64,000 bases of DNA from contig NZ_KE650771.1 of assembly GCF_000447295.1 (NCBI RefSeq), positions 3,235,964-3,299,963 of the forward strand. Reading direction: 5' to 3'. The DNA is from Fischerella sp. PCC 9431. Its GTDB lineage: Bacteria; Cyanobacteriota; Cyanobacteriia; Cyanobacteriales; Nostocaceae. A program made the translations under genes and the position numbers. Position 1 is the stretch's first letter. Each line of letters begins with the position of its first letter. Below the pieces are notes generated by a model that had not been told where the DNA came from, did no database searches, and saw nothing but the letters and a program-made list of their open reading frames with translations. This document shows positions 9,615-16,891 of the stretch, in pieces.

Positions 9615-9922
9615 TTTAAAATAGTCATGTTAACGCTTATTGTGACTTTACCCATAACTTTGCCGCGACGGCAAGCTCATGGTTCCAATAGAAGACGGCA
9701 AAGTTATGGGTTCTTGGCAACTTTTGGTGAGCTAAGTTGGGGGAAGACAGAGGGCAGAAGGCAGAAGTTGGAAGAAAAAATAATAGGTTTAAACTTTAAC
9801 TCACCGTTCGCGTAATAGGATTTGACTAAAACGAATTATCCACCAAGCCGCCATAAATATCAGGAGACAGCCCTAATAAGCTAATAATTTCTTGCTGTAG
9901 AAGATTTAAAGGCGGTGTACAG
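9615..9922. other. Gene-free stretch with inverted repeat arms
   Basis: About 308 bases without a credible gene. A 24-base sequence at 9641-9664 recurs perfectly inverted at 10736-10759 on the far side of the Uma2 gene. A 15-base inverted part of it also sits at 9697-9711, making a local hairpin. The rest is low-complexity AG-rich sequence. Confidence 0.6.
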
Positions 9923-10528
9923 TTAATGGGTAATGCTTTTGTTTTGCTCCCCGTTCTCTGGTTCAAGGGTTAAACCGCGATAAACTTGTTCAATGGGGAA
10001 ATTGAGGTTAATGCTTTTGAGCTCGATAGTGTCGCCTGCTTTGTAGTTGATTATCAACCAGTCCCCTGCGTCGTTTTTGTGATACAGGTCGATTTCGATA
10101 CTAGTGGAACTGACTAATAGGTAATCGATTAAGGCTGGGTTTTGGCGGTACATTCGGAATTTGCCGCCTCTGTCGTAGGCTTCGGTAGTTTTTGAAAGGA
10201 CTTCAACGATTAAGCAGGGGTAGGTAATATATTGGGTTGTGGTTTTATCGCGATCGTCGCAGGTGACGCTGGCATCTGGGTAAGTATAGTTATTAGTGCC
10301 AACAACATTGATCCGGAGGTCGGAGTTACCAGTTTCGCAGGGGCTATTTTCTAGATGGTTGGAGAATAGTGTGGTGATGCGGACAGCAATGCGGCTATGG
10401 TTTACGCTGCCACCTGTCATGGCGTAAACTTTGCCGTCGATGTATTCGTGTTTTTCTAGTTGGGTTGTTTCCCAGGCAAAGTACTCGTCTGGGGTGAAGC
10501 GAGGGGCGTTGTCTTTGGCTGCGATCAT
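9923..10528 (-). CDS. Uma2 family (DUF820) putative restriction-endonuclease-fold protein
   Basis: 201 residues from the ATG at 10528, which has AGGAG upstream; the frame extends 24 residues further to 10600. Features of the PD-(D/E)xK-like Uma2 family: FTPDEYFAWE, KHEYIDGKVYAMTGGSVNHSRI, YTYPDASVTCDD (the acidic catalytic element), and LIVEVLSKTTEAYDRGGKF (the ExK-like element). Family members are extremely numerous in cyanobacteria and their biological role is unsettled. The gene sits between two perfect 24-bp inverted repeats. Confidence 0.85.
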   Translation of the reverse strand: MIAAKDNAPRFTPDEYFAWETTQLEKHEYIDGKVYAMTGGSVNHSRIAVRITTLFSNHLENSPCETGNSDLRINVVGTNNYTYPDASVTCDDRDKTTTQYITYPCLIVEVLSKTTEAYDRGGKFRMYRQNPALIDYLLVSSTSIEIDLYHKNDAGDWLIINYKAGDTIELKSINLNFPIEQVYRGLTLEPENGEQNKSITH

Positions 10529-10817
10529 GGTGGGGAAACTCCTGGGTTGGATGACTCGCACACTTTCACTATAGAAAAATCTCTGCTGCACTTTAGACAT
10601 CTCCAGAAATGAGGTATCGACCCTGACTGCACAAGGCTTTTATATTCTTTTTCGGAGATGTCTTTTGATTTTACACAAATACATATTTCATTCAAAATTA
10701 GCTGACGTAAGAATGAGGGTTATAGTGTTGTTGATGGCAAAGTTATGGGTAAAGTCACACCCAATGCTCAATGCCCATTCCCTACCCCGAAGAGGTTTAT
10801 AAGCCTGGGTAAAAAAT

Positions 10818-12461
10818 ATGTTGAGAGGAAAACGCCGGATTGTTTGGCACTACAGTATTGCAATTTTAACTGTAGCGATCGCGTTACTCGGTAAACTGCT
10901 ACTAAATTATTGGTCTGGTCTACAATACGAAACACCATTTTTACTATTTTTTGTTGCCATAATGGCGGCTAGTCGCTATGGAGGAATTGGTCCTGGGATT
11001 TTATCAGTTGTTTTGTCTGGTGTGGTTAGCAGTTATTTTTTCTTAACTCCATCTAACTCATTATTCGTCAAGGACTTTTGGACAAGTCTCCAACTGATTA
11101 TATTTTTGCTGGAGGGGCTATTTATTGTTGCACTTATTAACTCTCTCAAGATTGCTCGACGAAATATCCAAGCGTTCACTCAACAATTACTATTAAGTGA
11201 AGACAAAGGTCGTCAGCATCAAGAATTGTTAAACTTAATTGCCAACTCTTTGCCCGTCTGTATTTCTTATATTGATACCCAGCAACGCTATCAATTTATT
11301 AACGAAACATACAAAGATTGGTTTGGCTTATCTCCAGAGGAAATCTACGGTAAGCACTTAGTAGAAGTTGTGGGAGAAGCAGCCTATCAAATCATGAAAG
11401 ACAAAGTAGAACAGGCAATAGCAGGTAATTTAGTTGAGTATGAAGCGGAACTTCCTTATCGAGAGGGAGGAAAGCGTTATATCCAAGCAATTTTAGTTCC
11501 CGACATTGCCAAAAATGGTCAAGTCAGAGGATATTGTGGGCTAGTTATTGATATTAGCGATCGCAAACAAGCTGAATCAGAAATTAAGCAACTCAACGAA
11601 AACTTAGAACAAAAAGTTAAAGAACGTACGATACAACTGCAAGAAGTCAATCAGGAATTAGAAGCCTTTACTTACAGTGTCTCCCATGATTTACGCGCCC
11701 CATTGCGTGCTATGCAAGGAATAGCCCAAGCTTTACAAGAAGACTACAACTGTGATTTAGACGAAACAGGACAAGAATATACCCAGCGTATTATTACCGC
11801 AGCCGCGCGGATGGACACTTTAATTTTGGATTTGCTTGCTTACAGTCGTCTAGGGCGCGGTGAAATTTGGCTACAACGGCTGAGTTTGGACAGTGCGATC
11901 GCTGAGGCAATTAATGAATTACATTCAGATATACAAATTACTCAAGCACACATAACCGTCGAGTCACCTTTACCGATAGTGAAAGCACATCGCAGCATCT
12001 TAGTACAGGTGTTGATTAATTTGATTAGTAATGCGCTGAAGTTTGTTGCTGCTGATGTTAAACCCCAAGTGCGGATCTGGGCGGAGGAGAGAGTGAGAGG
12101 ACAACGGGGACAAGGGGGACGAGGGAGAAACGGAGACACGGGGAATACAGATGAAACATTCTCCGCGTCACCGCGTCTGTCTTTCTCCGCGTCTTCACAA
12201 GCATCTTCTGCATCATCTCCCTCTAAATTTATTCGTCTATGGGTGGAAGATAACGGAATTGGGATTGCTAGTCAACATCAACAACGAGTATTCAAAACTT
12301 TTGAGCGCTTGCATGGCATAGAATCTTATCCGGGTACTGGTATCGGTTTGGCGATTATCAAGCGGGGAATTGAGCGTATGGAAGGTAGTGTAGGAGTTGA
12401 ATCGCAATTAGGACAGGGTAGTCAATTTTGGATTGAGTTGCTATTAGCAGATAATTGCTAG
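10818..12461 (+). CDS. Membrane sensor histidine kinase (DUF4118-like TM, PAS, HisKA, HATPase)
   Basis: 547 residues. Residues about 10-110 form three or four membrane helices of DUF4118 (KdpD-type) character; a PAS domain spans about 135-250; a coiled-coil linker leads to the HisKA box VSHDLRAPLR with phosphoacceptor His290; the ATPase domain shows NLISNALKF (N box), VEDNGIGI (G1) and GTGIGLAI (G2). Residues about 418-475, between N and G1 boxes, form a Gly/Ser-rich low-complexity insert encoded by repeat-like DNA (about 12086-12228). No partner regulator is fused; the Rcp-like regulator downstream is a candidate partner. Confidence 0.92.
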   Translation: MLRGKRRIVWHYSIAILTVAIALLGKLLLNYWSGLQYETPFLLFFVAIMAASRYGGIGPGILSVVLSGVVSSYFFLTPSNSLFVKDFWTSLQLIIFLLEGLFIVALINSLKIARRNIQAFTQQLLLSEDKGRQHQELLNLIANSLPVCISYIDTQQRYQFINETYKDWFGLSPEEIYGKHLVEVVGEAAYQIMKDKVEQAIAGNLVEYEAELPYREGGKRYIQAILVPDIAKNGQVRGYCGLVIDISDRKQAESEIKQLNENLEQKVKERTIQLQEVNQELEAFTYSVSHDLRAPLRAMQGIAQALQEDYNCDLDETGQEYTQRIITAAARMDTLILDLLAYSRLGRGEIWLQRLSLDSAIAEAINELHSDIQITQAHITVESPLPIVKAHRSILVQVLINLISNALKFVAADVKPQVRIWAEERVRGQRGQGGRGRNGDTGNTDETFSASPRLSFSASSQASSASSPSKFIRLWVEDNGIGIASQHQQRVFKTFERLHGIESYPGTGIGLAIIKRGIERMEGSVGVESQLGQGSQFWIELLLADNC

Positions 12462-12588
12462 CTAGTTCAGCTTTCTTATTTTTAAGTTTTAAGTTTTGAT
12501 TTTTGATTTTTAATTTAAATTTTAATTTTCAATTGGTTCCTCTCCATCTCTCAATCCGTCCATCTCCTATCTTCTTCCTTTATAATCT

Positions 12589-12602
12589 GTACGCTAACGT
12601 AC
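12589..12602. promoter_or_regulatory. GTACG-N4-CGTAC palindrome, candidate operator (copy 1)
   Basis: GTACGCTAACGTAC lies about 145 bases before the first Crp/Fnr gene. Near-identical copies precede the second Crp/Fnr gene and the response regulator. The 5-bp arms around a 4-base spacer are the form expected for a dimeric helix-turn-helix protein. The binding protein is not known from sequence. Confidence 0.55.
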
Positions 12603-12746
12603 GAATCTTCCACTAGGGAGAAGAAGTTGTTTGCAAATTTTTATTAACCTATGACAACCTCTCACGTCGTCACTAGCTCTCAGAGTATGCTTTTCATTCT
12701 CTAGCAGTTATGTAACGTCCTGACTGTTCTGCCAACAGACAACAGC

Positions 12747-13460
12747 ATGTCTCCATCCGATAGTGATCCCAGGTCGATTAATCAACTCTTGGCATCTTTA
12801 CCGGATGAGGAGTATCAGCACCTGGCTCCCCATCTAGAATATACAAGGCTCTCTCAAGGGCAAATTCTCTACGATCGCGGGGAAGTAATTCGACATGTCT
12901 ACTTTCCCATCCGCTCGATGGTGTCTTTAATTTCCGTTCTCAAGGATAACTCAACCACCGAATTTGCTATGGTGGGAAATGAGGGTATGATCGGCATTCC
13001 GGCATTTTTGGGCGGAAAATTTACTAATAGCCGTGCGCTTGTACAAATAGCAGATGGTGCTTTGAAAATTAATGCTAAAATCCTTCAACGTGAATTTGAG
13101 CGGGGGGGAGTATTACAAAAAAAACTACTGCTATACACCCAAGCACTCTTAACCCAGATTGGGCAAAATACGGTTTGCAAATTTCACCATTCTACAGAAC
13201 AACAACTTGCTCGTTGGCTGTTGTGCGTTCAAGATTGTCTCGGTCGAGATGAAATATTTTTAACTCAGCAGTATATTGCCGATTTGTTAGGAACTCGTCG
13301 TGCTACGGTTACAGTTGCAGCAGGTAATTTGCAAGAAGAAGGAATGATCCGCTACAGTCGTGGAAAAATTATAATTCTGAACAGAACAGCACTAGAGGCA
13401 ACTGCTTGCGAATGCTATGGCATAGTAACAAATGAGTTTGCCCGTTTGCTTAATACTTAA
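12747..13460 (+). CDS. Crp/Fnr family transcriptional regulator (paralogue 1)
   Basis: 237 residues. The N-terminal cyclic-nucleotide-binding-like beta barrel (about 20-125) includes GQILYDRGEVIRHVYFP and EGMIGIPAFLGG. It lacks the usual cAMP-contact arginine motif, so the ligand is unknown. The C-terminal winged helix (about 150-225) has LTQQYIADLLGTRRATVTVAAGNLQ, whose LLGTRR..VT recognition helix is typical of cyanobacterial Crp-like proteins, then EEGMIRYSRGKIIILNR. There is no iron-sulfur Cys set as in Fnr. It is about half identical by eye to the next regulator and probably arose by tandem duplication. Confidence 0.92.
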   Translation: MSPSDSDPRSINQLLASLPDEEYQHLAPHLEYTRLSQGQILYDRGEVIRHVYFPIRSMVSLISVLKDNSTTEFAMVGNEGMIGIPAFLGGKFTNSRALVQIADGALKINAKILQREFERGGVLQKKLLLYTQALLTQIGQNTVCKFHHSTEQQLARWLLCVQDCLGRDEIFLTQQYIADLLGTRRATVTVAAGNLQEEGMIRYSRGKIIILNRTALEATACECYGIVTNEFARLLNT

Positions 13461-13485
13461 TACTTTTGCCAATTAGCCTTTATAA

Positions 13486-13616
13486 TACAAAACTTACGCA
13501 AATGTGACAAAATTTTGAAAATTTTGTTTGTAGTAAGGACTTTAGTTCTTATTTTGAGGACTAAAGTCCTCACTACGAACTTGAAATAATATGTCCAGTT
13601 GCGTAAGTCTTGTAAT
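13486..13616. repeat. MITE-like palindromic element
   Basis: Imperfect terminal inverted repeats of about 18 bases (around 13486-13503 and 13599-13616, core ACTTACGCAA) enclose a second palindrome built on AGGACTTTAGT/ACTAAAGTCCT. The inner palindrome recurs at about 22858-22918 and 44826-44870. No coding capacity. It fills the gap between the two Crp/Fnr genes. Confidence 0.6.
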
Positions 13617-13705
13617 AGACCCGAAAAAAATAATGGGTAAAAAAAGGAAAAGAGAAATCCTGCTTTTTAGAGCTTAAGTTACTTCTATAAGAAGTCTAGT
13701 GCTTA

Positions 13706-13721
13706 TGTACGCTACCGTACA
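13706..13721. promoter_or_regulatory. TGTACG-N4-CGTACA palindrome, candidate operator (copy 2)
   Basis: TGTACGCTACCGTACA lies 63 bases before the GTG of the second Crp/Fnr gene. It has 6-bp arms and is identical over 16 bases to copy 3 at 14545. Its position suits promoter-proximal control, possibly autoregulation. Confidence 0.6.
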
Positions 13722-13784
13722 GACAGGGTTACTCTAGCCATGTCAATTTAAGATGCTTGATTTAGACGTGATGGAAGCGATGCC

Positions 13785-14483
13785 GTGCTAGTTAATCAGC
13801 TACTGCTGGCCTTACCAGATTTGGAGTTCCAGCGCCTTGCTCCCCATCTAGAAGAGGTGCGACTTTCCCTCGGTCAAGTTCTTTATGAAGCGGGGGAAAA
13901 TATTAAGCATGTCTATTTCCCGAATCGAGCAATGGTATCTTTAATTGCTGTTCTTGAGGATGGTTCAACAACAGAAGTTGGTATGGTAGGTAGCAATGGA
14001 GTTGTAGGCTATCCTGCATTTTTAGGAGGCGATTTCACAACAACTCGCACGATCGTGCAAGTTGCTGGTACTGCGATGAAAATAGATACCAAAATCCTCA
14101 AACGGGAATTTATTCGTGGTGGAGTTCTACAAAGCCAATTACTACTTTATACCCAAGCCTTACTGACTCAAATTAGTCAAACTGCTGCCTGCAATCGTCA
14201 TCATTCGTTAGAAGCACGACTTGCCCGTTGGCTGCTTACTGCCCAAGATCATACGGCTTCTGATACTATACAGATTACTCAAGAGTTTATTGCTGAGTTA
14301 CTAGGTACACGACGCTCTGGTGTGACTGTGGCAGCTGGTTTGTTACAACAAGCAGGTGTGATCCGCTACAGTCGAGGTCGGATTACGATTCTCGATCGCC
14401 TAGCTTTGGAGAGTACCGCTTGTGAGTGTTACGGTTTGATTAAAAAAGAATTCGAGCGCTTGCTTAACGAACAACACAAATGA
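13785..14483 (+). CDS. Crp/Fnr family transcriptional regulator (paralogue 2)
   Basis: 232 residues from a GTG; no in-frame ATG exists between it and the upstream stop at 13758-13760. It has the same architecture as its upstream paralogue: an effector barrel with LGQVLYEAGENIKHVYFPNRAMVSLIAVLEDG, a long dimer helix, then a winged helix with ITQEFIAELLGTRRSGVTVAAGLLQ and GVIRYSRGRITILDR. The ESTACECYG segment near the C-terminus is shared with paralogue 1 (EATACECYG). The start close to the LLLALPDLEFQRLAPHLEE region makes its N-terminus shorter than paralogue 1. Confidence 0.92.
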   Translation: MLVNQLLLALPDLEFQRLAPHLEEVRLSLGQVLYEAGENIKHVYFPNRAMVSLIAVLEDGSTTEVGMVGSNGVVGYPAFLGGDFTTTRTIVQVAGTAMKIDTKILKREFIRGGVLQSQLLLYTQALLTQISQTAACNRHHSLEARLARWLLTAQDHTASDTIQITQEFIAELLGTRRSGVTVAAGLLQQAGVIRYSRGRITILDRLALESTACECYGLIKKEFERLLNEQHK

Positions 14484-14544
14484 AGCACCCTCGTTTTTCT
14501 CACAATATCAACTAGTCTTTATTTTGAGACAAATCTGTGGCTTA

Positions 14545-14560
14545 TGTACGCTACCGTACA
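14545..14560. promoter_or_regulatory. TGTACG-N4-CGTACA palindrome, candidate operator (copy 3)
   Basis: Identical over 16 bases to copy 2, including flanking CTTA on the left and AGA/GAG-type sequence on the right. It lies about 158 bases before the response-regulator ATG and 62 bases after the second Crp/Fnr stop. Confidence 0.58.
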
Positions 14561-14717
14561 GAGCGTCAAATAGAATTATGTCATGCTATAAAAGTCTTTT
14601 TGTGACTGCCCTCTGATATTAAAACACTTTTATTACAAAATATCTATAATGATGTTCATGTTTAGCAGCAGCGACTCTTCTACTAATTATTCTTTACCTG
14701 GCGTTGAGAAGTGAAAA

Positions 14718-15194
14718 ATGTCAAGGAGCCAGCTTGTAATGATGATTCACGGTGAATGTTGCATCTTGCTGGTAGAAGACGATCCGAATGATATTTTTTT
14801 AATAGAGAGGGCATTTCGTCGGGCAAATCTGAACCATCCCATTCATGTTGTTAAAGATGGGGATGAGGCGGTTATGTACCTTGAAGGTCAAGGCTCCTAT
14901 AAAGAAAGAGAAAAATATCCATTACCAGCGTTAATATTACTAGATTTAAAACTACCACGCCGTTCTGGTCTAGAAGTTCTAGAATGGCTCAAGCAACAGC
15001 CGTTACTAAAACGAATTCCGGTTGTGGTTCTGACATCTTCGCGGGAAAATGTTGATGTTGACCGTGCTTATGATATGGGGGTAAACTCCTATCTGATTAA
15101 ACCTGTTGCATTTAATGCTTTACAAGAGATGATGCAGGCATTAAATTCTTACTGGCTACAATTTAATCATTATCCTTCTGTTTACTTGACGTAA
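14718..15194 (+). CDS. Single-domain response regulator (Rcp1-like)
   Basis: 158 residues consisting of one receiver domain: acidic pair in VEDDPND, phosphoacceptor Asp76 in LLDLKLP, VVLTSS, and Lys in YLIKPV. The insertion DGDEAVMYLEGQGSYKEREKYPLP is characteristic of the Rcp1 type that pairs with cyanobacterial phytochrome-like kinases. There is no output domain. An AAGGAG just inside the frame could instead direct translation from the ATG at 14739, shortening the protein by seven residues. Followed by two hybrid kinases. Confidence 0.93.
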   Translation: MSRSQLVMMIHGECCILLVEDDPNDIFLIERAFRRANLNHPIHVVKDGDEAVMYLEGQGSYKEREKYPLPALILLDLKLPRRSGLEVLEWLKQQPLLKRIPVVVLTSSRENVDVDRAYDMGVNSYLIKPVAFNALQEMMQALNSYWLQFNHYPSVYLT

Positions 15195-15287
15195 TACCAG
15201 AAGGTAACAGGCAGAAGGCAGAAGAAATATGAAAAATATATCTCTTCTCTCCATCTCCCTATTGCAGTCAACGGGCAAAAACCAGCG

Positions 15288-16802
15288 ATGAGTACTCAGA
15301 ATAATTCAATTCAGCGCATTTTGCTGGTAGATGATAACCCAGACGATCGCTTGCTGGTGATGAGAGAATTAAGCAGAGAATTTTCTCAACTCCAAGTCAT
15401 AGAAATAATTGATGCCAATGCCTTAAATCAAGCATTAACAAAAGATAAATTTGATTTAGTTATTACTGATTATCAACTTAATTGGACAACCGGCTTAGAA
15501 GTTTTGCGTGCTGCCAAATCTCGCGATCGCAATTGTCCTGTGATTATGTTTACCAACACAGGTTCCCAGGAAATTGCAGTTGAAGCCATGAAAGCGGGAT
15601 TAGATGACTATGTAATCAAATCTACAAAACATTTTGTTCGCCTCACCCAAGCTGTACGTTCAGTGTGGCAACAATATCAAATTAGTCGCAAAGCGACCCA
15701 ACTAGAACTACGGTTACAGTCATTATTGAATCAACTCAGAATAGGTGTATTCCGTGTTACACCCCAAGCGAAAATTTTAGATGTAAATACTGCCTTTCTA
15801 AATATTTTAGGTTTGCCATCCTTGGAGGAGGTTCAGTCATTTATAAGTGAACACCTGTACTCTTTTATGACTAACGAGCGTCCATCTCAGCAAGAGTGGG
15901 AGAGAGAGATACATTTGCAACGTCCCGACGGTAAAAATATCTGGGTGCTTTTCAGTGAAACCCTAAATCAACTGGATGGTGAAACCTTTATAGATGGTTT
16001 AGTGGAAGACATCACACAGCGTAAGCAATCCGAAGCAGAAATTCTTCAGTTTAACCAAACTTTAGAACGCCGAGTCCAGGAGCGTACAGCCGAATTAGAA
16101 GCTATTAACCGTGAACTAGAAGCTTTTGCTTATTCAGTATCCCATGATTTGCGATCGCCCATTCGTCAAATCGATGGATTTGCAAATTTATTGAAAGAAC
16201 ACCTAGAAACCATAACTAATGATGAAACAAGCCTGCATTATCTACAAGCAATTTTAGAATTAACTAACCGAGCCGGCTCTCTAGTAGATGATTTGCTGAC
16301 TTACTCCCGTACCGGACGCGCAGAAATGCACTACTCTACCGTTGATATGAATCGTCTGGTTTGGGAAGCAAAACAACAGACAGAAATGCTTTTTCCCGAT
16401 AGACAGATAATTTGGTACTTACAGCAACTACCTTATGTGTGGGGCGATCGCTCTTTGTTGCGCCTTGTATGGCAAAATTTGATTGAAAATGCTGTTAAAT
16501 TCACTCAACCTTGTCACCAACCAGTCATCACTATTGGCTGTATTGAAGATGAGCAAGAACCTATTTTTTTCATCCAAGATAATGGTGTGGGATTTGACAT
16601 GCGATATGTCGATCGCTTATTTGGTATATTTCAACGTCTCCACAACCAAACACAATTTGAAGGAACAGGTATAGGACTTGCCAACATCCAGCGAATTATT
16701 CACAGACATCATGGCAGAGTCTGGGCAGAGGGAGCAATCAATCAAGGAGCAAAAATCTACTTTACTCTACCAACTAATTTACATCGCCAGCTAGATGTCT
16801 GA
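15288..16802 (+). CDS. Receiver-PAS-histidine kinase
   Basis: 504 residues, soluble. Residues 10-130: receiver domain with LLVDDNPDD, phosphoacceptor Asp61 in ITDYQLNW, FTNTG, and Lys in YVIKS. Residues about 140-255: PAS domain ending in EDITQRKQ. A coiled coil leads to HisKA with VSHDLRSP and His286; the ATPase domain has QNLIENAVKF, IQDNGVGFD and GTGIGLANIQR. The N-terminal receiver plus bacteriophytochrome-like kinase core suggests input from another kinase through phosphotransfer. Confidence 0.92.
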   Translation: MSTQNNSIQRILLVDDNPDDRLLVMRELSREFSQLQVIEIIDANALNQALTKDKFDLVITDYQLNWTTGLEVLRAAKSRDRNCPVIMFTNTGSQEIAVEAMKAGLDDYVIKSTKHFVRLTQAVRSVWQQYQISRKATQLELRLQSLLNQLRIGVFRVTPQAKILDVNTAFLNILGLPSLEEVQSFISEHLYSFMTNERPSQQEWEREIHLQRPDGKNIWVLFSETLNQLDGETFIDGLVEDITQRKQSEAEILQFNQTLERRVQERTAELEAINRELEAFAYSVSHDLRSPIRQIDGFANLLKEHLETITNDETSLHYLQAILELTNRAGSLVDDLLTYSRTGRAEMHYSTVDMNRLVWEAKQQTEMLFPDRQIIWYLQQLPYVWGDRSLLRLVWQNLIENAVKFTQPCHQPVITIGCIEDEQEPIFFIQDNGVGFDMRYVDRLFGIFQRLHNQTQFEGTGIGLANIQRIIHRHHGRVWAEGAINQGAKIYFTLPTNLHRQLDV

Positions 16803-16891
16803 ACTGAGCAAATTTCTTGAAAATAATCCTGCTAGGTTCCTATAGCTATAGGAAAATTGTGGCGTGGCGACAATATTATCAAAATAATATC

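Noticed and set aside
12589-14560. LexA box interpretation of the GTACG-N4-CGTAC palindromes
   Set aside because: Cyanobacterial LexA boxes have GTAC half sites separated by four bases; here the GTAC units are six bases apart.
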